Assembly (NCBI GenBank): GCA_013076295.1
Contig: RQOL01000772.1
Coordinates: 62,001 to 126,000, forward strand
Length of the DNA stretch: 64,000 nt
Direction of reading: 5' to 3'
Source: Sanderia malayensis
Lineage: Eukaryota > Cnidaria > Scyphozoa > Semaeostomeae > Pelagiidae
Shown: in pieces, positions 12,106 through 22,239 of the stretch
Layout of the letters: every line of letters starts with the position of its first letter
Numbering within the stretch: the first letter of the stretch is position 1
The notes under the pieces: model-generated
What the model was told of the DNA's origin: nothing
Databases searched by the model: none
Seen by the model: the letters and a program-made list of their open reading frames with translations, nothing else
Program-made: the position numbers and the translations under genes

Positions 12106-12516
12106 GATTTCTACATTGATTCTTGTAGTAAAGGTAATCAACAGTGGATGCAAGAAAAATAAAGTATCCCCTGTTTAACTTACAGATTTACAGATGAAAT
12201 GAAAACTTCGAAACCATTAAAAGCAACTGATACCGACATCAAGCAAAAAGTCCAACTTCTACCTTAATACAATATAGCCTCCTTCTGGTCTCCTTCCAGT
12301 TCCCAGCCTCGTCCGTGTAAAATACCCAGACTCCTTCGGATACGTCATTGAAAGAAAATATTTTGGCGAGACGAAGGCGAAGGAAGAAACGGAGACGACG
12401 AAAACGAAAACAACAAACATTTTTTAACTCATCTTTGACTTTACGAACTTGAATTACTTTACAAGACAGCCAGAAATCGCATCAAAGGAACTTGTTCTAA
12501 ACAATTTTCTGACACA
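12106..12516. promoter_or_regulatory. Shared upstream region of UBL4A and SERINC
   Basis: About 410 bases separate the two divergent start codons, so this is a likely bidirectional promoter. There is a purine-rich GAGACGAAGGCGAAGG-type stretch near 12366-12400. I saw no convincing TATA box. Confidence 0.5.
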
Positions 12517-15500
12517 ATGGGTCTTGTTACGAGTTGTTTTGCGAGTTTGGCTTGCTGTTGTACATCAGCGGCATGCAGTTTGTGCTGCAGTTGTTGTCCT
12601 GATTGCAAAAACTCGACAGCTGCTCGAATTGGATATGCGTTCATCTTGCTTATTTTCACCATCATCTCTTGCGTTATGCTTTCACCAAGCTTGGATGAAA
12701 AGCTTGCGAAGATAAAATGGTATTGTGATAAGGTAAAATTAATTGGAATTTATGTATGCCCCAATAATAGGCCATTACGGCATCATCTGACTTAGCCCCT
12801 TTTACTGTAAAAGCTCTATCAAGCCCCCGGTGGGCAAGGTCCGAGAGAGGGTGGGATTATTTAAAAAACTAAAATCAAAGTTATAAAAAAAATTGTTTCC
12901 ATTCTGTTTTGCGGGTTGCTAGAGACATTGAATACAGAATTGAATTGGACAAGAAACTTTCAACTTTAAATCATATGCAGTTAGAAATTGGGAGCATTAC
13001 AATAAAATTCATCATTACCTTTATCAATAAATCATTGTAGTTCACTTTAAAGTTTTTTGTACAAAAATGGGGGGAGGCTTACCTCACACAAATTCTTCTT
13101 GACAAAGACCTATTTTATTTATTTCTGATTTTGATGTTTTTGATAGAAACCCATTTGCCAACACGTATTATTAACAGGAAATATCTCTAGGTACTATACC
13201 AGCATGGATGCTGCCTCAAACCAATTAGCCATTTTGTAATGTATTTACAATCATTCTTTTGGTTTTCACAGGCAGATGTTAATTGCCATGAAATAGCTGG
13301 CTACCTTGCAGTTTACAGAGTGAATTTTGCTGTTGCTTGCTTCTTCCTTCTATTTGCATTGCTTATGATTGGTGTAAAAACTAGCAAAGATGCTCGATCT
13401 GGCATTCAGAATGGATTTTGGGGCATCAAATTCTTACTGGTTCTTGGAGGAGCCATTGGAGCATTCTTTATTCCCTCAGCAAACAAATTTTCTACTGGTA
13501 CGTTATGATAGCTGTTATGTCAAACATGATAGAGTAAATTTTAAACTGCTTTGTCTGTGGTAAGCCTGAGTGTTGTGAATGAGTCAAGCTTTGTGTTGAG
13601 TTTAATGTGTTTAATGAGTGTAATGTGTATATGTTGGGTGTGACATACTGCTCAAATAAATTTTTGTGACAGCAAAACCTTTAGAAAACTATGAGTAAAT
13701 TTTCAGTTGAACTATACAACACTATACAAATTCTATTATCTATTTTTTATTCCCCAAATCAGACCTGACCAACACAACATTCTCACGCAGACTTGTTATA
13801 ACCTTGGTGCACCATATTTTATTGTAATTTTATAAAGCAAGTCTTTGATTGTCTTTAAAATAGGTTGGATGTATGTTGGCCTTGTTGGAGCTTTTCTGTT
13901 CATTTTGATTCAATTGGTACTTCTAATTGATTTTGCACACTCGTGGAATGAATCATGGGTAGAGAAAATGGAAGAAAACAATTCCAAAGTTTGGTATGTT
14001 CTGTTGCTGATTAGCACACTGGTCATGTATATTGCATCAATTGCTGGCATTGCATTGCTTTATGTCTATTTCACCAAAGCAGCAAATGACAACTGTTCCC
14101 TTCAAAAGTTTGTAATCAGCTTCCATCTCATTTTGTGTGTTATCATTTCTGCTCTTTCAATATTGCCCAAAGTACAAGAAAGGCAACCAAGATCAGGTAA
14201 ATTTGTCTGAGATTTTCTGTCATTTATTTTTATTTTTGTCTTCAGATTTGTGAATGTTGCAAAAGAGTAAGGTTTGCAATATACATTTAGTAAGGTTAGG
14301 TAACATACATTTTGACATTGCTGAGCAGGTCACTCATGAATCATAAAATCATGAAATCCTGTACAAATCTACATTTCACATAAGATGGTGCCCATTGTAA
14401 ATATTGTAAGTATGAGCACAGTTGCTTAACTAGAGGGAATTTTTCTTGCTAGGCCTTTTACAAGCTGCTATGATCTCACTCTACACAACATATGTGACAT
14501 GGAGTGCATTGTCATACCAACCAGGTAAACATCAATTGATAAAAAATAGTTAATGGTAAATACATAGAGATCACTCTTTCTCATTTTTCATTGTGTGACA
14601 TTGCTCAGACGATTGACTCGATTCATTTGAAGGCACATGTAACTCAATTCGTGGTAAAATTCTGCAAATGACTACATTATCAACAAACTTTGATGCTCAG
14701 TCAATCATTGGTCTTGTGATCACATTTATTGTTGTGATGTTTGCCTGCATTCAGACATCTAGCTCAACTCAAATTGGTAAAATGGGTCTCGGTGGAACTA
14801 CCTCTCCAACTGCAACTGAATCCACAGTTTTGTCCAATTCTTCCTCGAAGAATACATCGCAAGGGGAAAATGTTGAAGAAGCAGGCAACGGTAATTATAT
14901 ATATTGATCTTGAGTAGTAGTAATATTTAGCTTAACTAATGAGGATGGTAACAGATGAGCAGGAATGCAAGGGTCGGGGTGTGATACCCCCACCCTCTGC
15001 CCCAAAAATGTATAACCCATCCCAGTTGCTATTTTATAGTGTTAAATTTGTATAACCCATTCCATTATTTCCTGTGGTTTGTGCAAACTTCTCTATTACC
15101 AAAAGGAGGAAAATCGTTCGAGAAAGCGAATGTTTGAGATAGCGGATGTCGGTTGTACTAGTTCAATAACCTAAAAACATAACAAGCGGTGGAGATATTT
15201 AACATGTTCGTCCTTATCACTTTTGTTTAAACGTAACCTAAGGTAAACTTGCACCGAGTTTACCCTCTCCCGCTTAAATCTACACTGATTTTTCACTGCG
15301 ATCCGTAAGTTTTTATCACATAAAATATTCAACTGGAAACTATACCGCTTATACCGCCGCTTCTTTTTTGGTAGAATCAAACGACCGTAATACAGGTTAA
15401 TAAATGAATTATCGGTTTGTCAGTTTTCATGAATGCCTGGTGCAATGGTGAAAGGAGAGAAATGCCGAAAACCATGTATAATAGGAATGTATGCGTATAA

Positions 15501-16097
15501 GTATTGCAATAAAATGCGCGTAATATGTTTATTCCAAACGTTCTCGCTTGTCCCCGAAATATCTAAGTGAGAAACATGGTTAATAATTAAGTGGTGCGAT
15601 TTTTGTCCACTGTTAACACAATACGTTTGGCCGTTTAGCTGTTTCCCCGCGAATCCTTGTGCCGAAATAAAATGAGTGAAAGTTTCTTTGGACACTTGTG
15701 GTTGTACAATCGCTCATCTATCTGATTTTTCGGCAGGTCATAAAGTTTATGACGATGAAGCTGATGGGGTCTCGTATAGTTACACGTTCTTCCATATCAT
15801 GATGTTTCTTGCAACGTTGTACATCATGATGACAATCACAAACTGGTACAAGTACGTATTGAAATTTGATTGTTCAATGGCAATCTGACGCAGTGTGACT
15901 CGCTATAGAACCACACTATTAAGCAGTTAAAAATTGTCCTTCTTTTCTGTAGACCTGAAGGCTCGAATCTGGCCAAGTCTCTTGGTAGCTCTGTTGCTGC
16001 ATTCTGGGTAAAGATCAGTTCCAGTTGGATTTGCTTCTTGTTGTACACTTGGACATTGATGGCACCAGTTTGCTTCCCTGACAGGGATTTCGATTAA
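12517..16097 (+). CDS. SERINC: Serine incorporator (SERINC/TDE1 family)
   Basis: A multipass membrane protein of the SERINC family, which has been linked to serine incorporation into membrane lipids and to lipid scrambling. Seven exons (12517-12732, 13272-13497, 13864-14196, 14453-14524, 14633-14890, 15737-15851, 15953-16097) total 1365 nt, 454 residues. Hallmarks are the cysteine-rich N terminus ([18 protein letters not shown]), [32 protein letters not shown], the near-invariant [20 protein letters not shown], and [13 protein letters not shown]. The last exon gives [20 protein letters not shown] before the stop. About ten hydrophobic segments are visible. A polyadenylation signal lies at 16387. 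Which paralogue of SERINC1-5 it corresponds to cannot be told by eye; it may be the single invertebrate gene. Confidence 0.95.
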
Positions 16098-16386
16098 ACT
16101 TCGCACATTTAACGAGCAAAGACTGCTTATTCGTTGTGCTCACACATAAACTATCTTTGTTACCTACTTCATTGTTAATTTTTTCATACCCTTCTGTATG
16201 CTTCGTATTTGTATTTGGTTTGTAATTGAATTACGTTTAATTGGTTTGCGTAAAAATGTGGGTTTGATCTTGGTATTCTTAGCACGCTTTTTCTGGGCTA
16301 CAAATATCATAATTTCCAAGGTTGGATGTTTAATTTGTAATATTAAGCTACTATTTGGTACATCTGACAACTAATGTCAATTAATG

Positions 16387-16392
16387 AATAAA
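16387..16392 (+). promoter_or_regulatory. SERINC polyadenylation signal
   Basis: AATAAA on the plus strand about 290 bases after the SERINC stop. Confidence 0.5.
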
Positions 16393-16700
16393 AATGTGAT
16401 GAAAAACAATACTTAATTGTGGTCCATGTATTTAATTACAGGTGTAGATTCAATTCAATTATATCTAATTTGTCTTGCTTATTTCATTTGGAACACCAGA
16501 ATATCGTCCCATCGAAATGATGGTGTCGTGGGGATGAAATTTGGTGATTTTCACCTTCAGAACTGGAGTACAGCATTAGTTCGTGGGGTAGAGTTGCGGT
16601 GCTGATCTGGAAAGGTCGATTGAAGGAGAAAACGTCTTGCGAAAACTTTGGGAGCGACTGGCTGACGACTACTGTTGTACTATTTACCAACCATGGTTAA

Positions 16701-18206
16701 TGTGCCCCTACGGCTTTTTTTATTTGTGAATTCAATAAAACTCGGTACGCTGACTTCAGATCTGAAAATTATTTTTAAATCAAACGCGTAGTTCACGAGT
16801 TATAACGTGTGGAAGTGTCGATATTTCGTCCTTTTTGTCATTTTCCGTGTCCCACTTTTAGGACTGGGTCGAGTCCACTATGACATCATTAGTACATGGT
16901 TGAAATGGAACAGCATCCCCACAGGGTTGAAGGTTCTGCTGCAGGAACACAGAAAGTTTTACGATTTGCATTGCATGTTTCACTTCAGAAAAACACGTCT
17001 GTTTTATCAAAATGTGGCAACATTTTCGATAAGTTTAAATCTATAGGTCTATATAAGATTCCAATTTAGGGAAATTCTGTCCTAAAGTCATCATAAAAAG
17101 AAAGAGTTGAACAGACTTCATCGATTCTAAACGAGCAGATCAATGGAGTTTAAATGCGAAGTTTTAAACCCAGTAGCTACCATACGAGTGTATCTTCTTC
17201 CTACTCTATTCTTTTATTTGCAGCTGACAATCTAACTGCAGATTTATTGAGACAGATTGGTGCATATCCAGGATGTTCTGTAGTAATAAATTGAATTTTT
17301 CCAACCTCAATAACTTCGCAGTTAGAAAATGCCAGAATACAGCTGTACAGCTTTACTAGAACATTCTTACACTTAGGTATAAAACGAGTAGAGATTGTGA
17401 GATTGATCATTTGTTCAGACTCTTCATGTGATTCTTGTGAAACTTATGAGAATTTGTGAGCTGTAAAACGTTATCAAAGTTTGTTATCGTGATAGACATT
17501 CAAGTTGTGATATTTGTGAACCAATCTGTGATTTATTGTCGTAGCTAACTGCACGATTCCCGACACAACCTTGAATAAAAATTCCATTAACGACTTTCAT
17601 GTGAAATCATAAGTAATTCTGCTGCACATTTTCACCTAATGTAATTCGTATTCCTCAGGACTGTAGGATTTACTATCGGTATTATAAATGCTATCAGACG
17701 AAGACATTTCAAATTTTATGGCAACTTTACTTTCCCAATTTTGCGTTATTCCAATTGCAAAACACACTTTGCTTTTGCTCACACAGCATCTTCATCAAAA
17801 CGCGGCTAATGCCCGTACCGTGCCCACGGAGTAAGCAGCCACTTACATGTCAATTTTGTATTTCATCCCCACAGCTGCAAACTCGTCAAAAACCTTTCAA
17901 ATTCCAATCCGATTAATGCGCCGACCTGTTTCTCATCATCAAAATTAAAAAATAAAATATTAAGCTCGTCTGTGCGAGAAAATCGATGTCAAATTTGTTG
18001 CTTCAGTATGAAAAAGGGGTTCCCACTATGATGTCATAGTGGACTCGACCCAGTCTTAAAAGTGAGACACGAAAGTATGAATACAAACGCTCGTGGTCGT
18101 AATGTTAACTCAAAAACTACTCATCAGATGAAAAAAATATAAACGTTATCAGAATCAGCGAATTCGATTCTATACTTTGGTCAATAAAAAATGCTATAGG
18201 GGCACT
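16701..18206. mobile_element. Inverted-repeat element A (1.5 kb, 4-bp target site)
   Basis: Ends TGTGCCCCTACGGC and the complement of AGTGCCCCTATAGC, flanked by TTAA at 16697-16700 and 18207-18210. Subterminal sequence continues the inverted similarity for a few hundred bases, including the palindromic CACTATGATGTCATAGTG on the right. It has no transposase. A second copy is at 19828-21339 and a fragment near 36480. The superfamily is not settled: copy B has TGAA instead of TTAA, which argues against piggyBac. Confidence 0.75.
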
Positions 18207-18210
18207 TTAA

Positions 18211-18572
18211 CTGATAACGACGTTACCAAGCACCATTAAACAAAAGTGCACCTCGCTAAGGTCTCAGTAACTAACCATTAAATTTGCCATCAACAATGGA
18301 AATTACACACAACAAAATCCGGTACTAGATAATTATGGTTCAGGTTTTATTATTAAGGAGTACGGAGCTCGGATATGAAATAATAGAACGTAATAAAAAT
18401 AATAAAATAATGGAGAGCATTTCTATTATTTCTCCTTGGTATAATGATGACAGGGAGAATTTCTATAGAAAGACAACAATTATTATTCAGGGTATACCAC
18501 TCATAATTGATGGTATTATTTACACAAAATCATAAATAATGAGTACACGTGGGTGTATATTTTCAAAGCATT
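18211..18572. other. AT-rich spacer downstream of the vWA gene
   Basis: Very AT-rich, with no gene or repeat that I can support. The short open frame at 18335-18535 is mostly Ile/Asn codons, as expected by chance in such sequence. Confidence 0.4.
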
Positions 18573-19574
18573 TTATACCAGCCCCATCTTCTTTAAAGTT
18601 TTATATTGATCGGGAATTTCCATCAATGCATTCAACGCAAATGCTAATTTGGCATTTTTACTTTTCTTTGTCACTTTATGATAATCAACAAATTGAAAAT
18701 TATCAAACTTTCTTTTCGGGAGCTTATCATCATATTCCGACATGACATCCCATGGTCCATCCCCGACCCCGACGAGAATTATTGACAATGGATAAGCAGA
18801 CGCTTCAACGATCGCCTTTCTTGTTGCCATGTCTTGCTCTTCAACTACCTGCCCGTCAGTTATTATCAAGAGAATGTGGTAATTACAACCGGTCTGCTTT
18901 GTGATTTCTATGGCCTTGTTTATTATCGGTGCAAAACTGGTAGGCCCACTCAGGTCTATACTTTGAACAACATCGGCGTAACGTCGAAACACATCCTCAA
19001 AGCCATTGCAGGACTGTTTCCCTTCGCAAAACGAAAACACGCTATTGTCCTTCGTTATTTTATCGCCAAAACCGTAAACAGGGATGAGATTATCCTCATC
19101 AAAAGGAACCAATGTCTCGACTATAGATGAAATCACTTTTTGATAAGGGTTAAGCCGCTTACACTTGAATATATGATGCAAAGATCTGTGTTCAAATGTT
19201 TTCCTTCCTTGCCATTCATTGCTTGCTGTGAAATCAATTCCAATTATAAGATTGCTACTCTCCAGGCCTGCTTTTTTAATTGCAATAGATAGGTCGGAAA
19301 GACTTGTAAACTTGTCTTCGATCACTTCGAAATTTATTATTTCATTTGGATTAGCATTTTCATCTCCCACCAGATCAAACATTGCCTTCCATATACTGGT
19401 CTTTGTGTGTTTATGGCTGAAAATAATCCCCTCTTCCTCGTGCTGTTTCCCCACTTTGTGAAAAACATGCAAAGTCCATTTATAAAACAATATACAACCA
19501 AAAACTATACATGAAAATGTGAAGAATAATGATTTCAAATCACACTCACGCATGAAATAAAAGATACTGAACAT
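18573..19574 (-). CDS. Copine/RGLG-type vWA domain protein, intronless
   Basis: Encodes about 333 residues from the Met beginning MFSIFYFM. An upstream in-frame Met at 19697 would add 41 residues of doubtful character. A hydrophobic stretch at about residues 13-32 (LKSLFFTFSCIVFGCILFY) could anchor it in a membrane. From about residue 95 it matches the copine-type vWA domain: LIIGIDFTASNEW carries the MIDAS DxTxS motif, followed by NPYQKVISSI, IPVYGFGD, IDLSGPTSFAPII and LLIITDGQV. Copines have two C2 domains before the vWA and RGLG proteins a RING after it; neither is present, so this is a stand-alone vWA. It has no introns, unlike its neighbours, which suggests a retrocopy or a transposon passenger. 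It lies between two copies of one inverted-repeat element. Confidence 0.75.
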   Translation of the reverse strand: MFSIFYFMRECDLKSLFFTFSCIVFGCILFYKWTLHVFHKVGKQHEEEGIIFSHKHTKTSIWKAMFDLVGDENANPNEIINFEVIEDKFTSLSDLSIAIKKAGLESSNLIIGIDFTASNEWQGRKTFEHRSLHHIFKCKRLNPYQKVISSIVETLVPFDEDNLIPVYGFGDKITKDNSVFSFCEGKQSCNGFEDVFRRYADVVQSIDLSGPTSFAPIINKAIEITKQTGCNYHILLIITDGQVVEEQDMATRKAIVEASAYPLSIILVGVGDGPWDVMSEYDDKLPKRKFDNFQFVDYHKVTKKSKNAKLAFALNALMEIPDQYKTLKKMGLV

Positions 19575-19827
19575 ATTGCCTTTTTTCTGGGTATTGAAAC
19601 TTTGTCGTAAACACATGAATTGCATGCAGTCACAACGGAGCACATATATCGAAATGCAAATTGCATGCAAACAGGCACAATTGATTGTCATCACCACTGT
19701 TTATACAGAACAATGCTTCTTGAATTATTCAATAGTATACATTATATCAAGCAGGGCGCACATTGTTGTAAACATAATAACTAGTTGTGTCAATTGTTCA
19801 AGAAACTATCTTGCCTTGAAGAGTGAA

Positions 19828-21339
19828 AGTGCCCCTACGGCTTTTTTATTTATTTTTGAATTCAATAAAACTCGGTACGCTGACTTCAGATCTGAAAATA
19901 ATTTTTAAATCAGACGCGTAGTTCACGAGTTATAACGTGTGGAAGTGTCGATGTTTCGTCATTTTCGCCATTTTCCTTGTCTCACTTTTAGGACTGGGTC
20001 GATCCCGCTATGACATCATAGTGGGAGCCCCGTTTCTTTCCGTACTGAAGCAACAAATCTGACGTCGATTTTCTCTCATACTATGGACTCGATATTTGTT
20101 TTTTTGAATTTGATGATTAGAAACAGGTCGGCGCATTATGGCATTGAAATTTGAAAGGCTTGTGATGAGTTTGCAGCTGTGGGGAGGAATTACAAAATTC
20201 CCATGTAGTGGCTGCTCGTTGTGCTCAGTGGCGGCGGGCGTAGGCCGTGCGTTAAAACAGTACGGCGGGATTTCTAGGATCTGGATCAAAAACATGATCA
20301 CAGATATTTGACAATGACAAGACCTGAAAATTGTTAGATTTATATGAGAAACTGACTGGGAAAATATGCCATATCGATGTGTTTAAATACACTGGATAAA
20401 TCAAGATTTGTAGAGCTTCACAGGATTCGGCTTTATCAGGACGATCGCCCTGAAGCTGAACGAGAAGGAAATGGATAGATTTCATCAATTCGCAACGACG
20501 GACGAAATTCTAAACTTCGCAGTTAGAAAATGCCAACATGCAACCATCAATTTCGGTACAGTAACGAAATTCATGTGTAGTAATAAGGAATTGTGTTGCA
20601 CATTTTCTACACTTGCTGTATCTAATGAAAATCGAATCGTTTCAAGTTTCTTCAACCACAAAGGTTGACCGACACGGATGGATATGGCCATGGCCTAAAT
20701 CATATTACGCACAGAATTTTGATACACTTTTACTTCGTCAGATACACAACAGAAACATGATAGTTCAGATCCAGTTAATTGCTCAGAAAGTTCTCTTTCA
20801 ACATTTCTTTTCTCGCTCACATTTCTTTCATAGCTTTCAGCGAAAGAGTTCTCAGCCAAATAGGATCAAATGCATCAGGTTCTCCTTCATCGTTTCACTA
20901 TCATCGGTCTGCTTTATCTACTCTACGATAGGACCAATCAATCCTATCCCCTCGCCATCTTCGCATTCCTCGGCACTGCAATCCCTACTGTCATGAACTA
21001 CTATCCGACTAAGAATGTTTAATTTATGGAAACTTTCTATTCAACTCTGATCACCAAAATTGCACAAATACCCACGAATACACATAACAAGACAAGACAG
21101 CGCAAACAACATTATCTATTATACTGAATGTAGGCCTACGCCCGCCGCCACTGACTACAGGGTTCCCACTATGATGTCATAGTGGGATAGACCCAGTCCT
21201 AAAAGTGAGACACGAAAGTGTGAACGCAATCTCTCGTAACTCAACAACTACTCATCAGATCAAAAAAATATAAACGGTATCAGAATCAGCGCATTCGATT
21301 CTATACTTTTAGCTAATAAAAAAAAGCCGTAGGGGCACT
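19828..21339. mobile_element. Inverted-repeat element B (same family as A)
   Basis: Begins AGTGCCCCTACGGC and ends with its exact complement. TGAA flanks both sides (19824-19827 and 21340-21343). It shares with element A the first 300 bases or so, including GGACTGGGTCGA and TATGACATCAT. An inner inverted pair, CAGTGGCGGCGGGCGTAGGCC at 20226 and its complement near 21133, has no matching flanking repeats, so I treat it as part of the element. No complete transposase is visible. Confidence 0.75.
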
Positions 21340-21554
21340 TGAAGGGAATTGGGATGGCGGCTTTCAGTGAGGAATATGAAGGGTTTAGGGGCTGGGTCTC
21401 TATGATCGATTATATTCTGCTGCACAGACGCTTCCACTACGCAGCAGCAATTATATAGTCTGACAATAGAGAACTAAAGTCTCCTCTCCTCAGGACACTT
21501 GGCTCAATGAAAATGCTATATTCCTGCAAACTTCATTTTCTGTGCGCACCATCC

Positions 21555-21645
21555 AATCCCATCCCATCCCATCCCATCCCATCCCATCCCATTCCCAACT
21601 CCCACCCAACGCAACATCCCATCCCATCCCATTCCCCCCCCCCCC
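21555..21645. repeat. CCCAT microsatellite with G-quadruplex potential
   Basis: Runs of CCCAT at 21557-21595 and 21615-21632, then a tract of about 13 C followed by A. On the minus strand this is (ATGGG)n, which has the spaced GGG runs able to form G-quadruplexes. Confidence 0.85.
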
Positions 21646-21782
21646 AAAAAAATCCGAGAACTTTTGTTCTCTATTGTAGCCAGCACTAAGAAAGTCTACA
21701 GCCTTCCAAAATCCACCAAACCGATTCAACCGACGGTTAGTGTCATTGAAAACACACGACTTTAAGAAATAATAGTAAAGTC

Positions 21783-21982
21783 ATGCGGCAATTGTTGAAG
21801 ATGGAAAGAGTAATTGAAAATAATAATTCGGGCAAGTGTCTTGCTGGTAAACAAAACTCTTTTACAGTATTTGCCGTTGAGGGTCAAAAAAGAAAAAATG
21901 ATTATTGTGCCTTGTGCTTATCAAGCAACAACAGAAAAATAAAGATCGCAGAGCTTTTGCACAAAGAGATTATCTGCTGTGA
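21783..21982 (+). CDS. Possible small exon of unknown gene
   Basis: An open frame with a CALCLSS cysteine pair followed by a basic, helical-looking stretch (RKIKIAELLHKEI) and CC. It faintly resembles the first half of a zinc-binding N-terminal domain. A GT-like donor (GTAAAC) follows at about 21987. I see no partner exons before the hAT element at 22240. This is weak evidence and may be chance. Confidence 0.2.
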
Positions 21983-22239
21983 AAATGTAAACACATTAAT
22001 TATTATTATTTTATGTTTAAAGGAATGTTAATAGAACTTTGCTGGAAGAAAGGGCAGTCTTAAGCATTTGGCGACACAATGACCTGTTTCCACAATGCAA
22101 GTTCACACTCCACAAAGCGTTAGCGTTTCAGAGGTGACGTCTATTCAAAAGGAACGTTTTACCTCAAATGCTGATGGAAGGCTCATTTGAGAGGGCGTTG
22201 TTGTAATGCGACATCTTCACGTTGTCATTCTCCTCGCTA

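Larger units (their letters stand above)
21340..22231. other. Intergenic region between element B and the hAT element
   Basis: Contains the CCCAT microsatellite (21555-21645) and a possible small exon at 21783-21982. The rest has no gene that I can support. A short frame starting ATGGCGGCT at 21358 closes after about 40 codons. Confidence 0.4.

Noticed and set aside
16697..18210. piggyBac assignment from the TTAA flanks
   Set aside because: The sister copy at 19828-21339 is flanked by TGAA, and the termini lack the usual piggyBac CCY start.
20226..21155. Separate hAT element with CAGTGGCGG ends inside element B
   Set aside because: The flanks show no 8-bp duplication and related sequence in element A continues across the boundary, so it is more simply part of element B.
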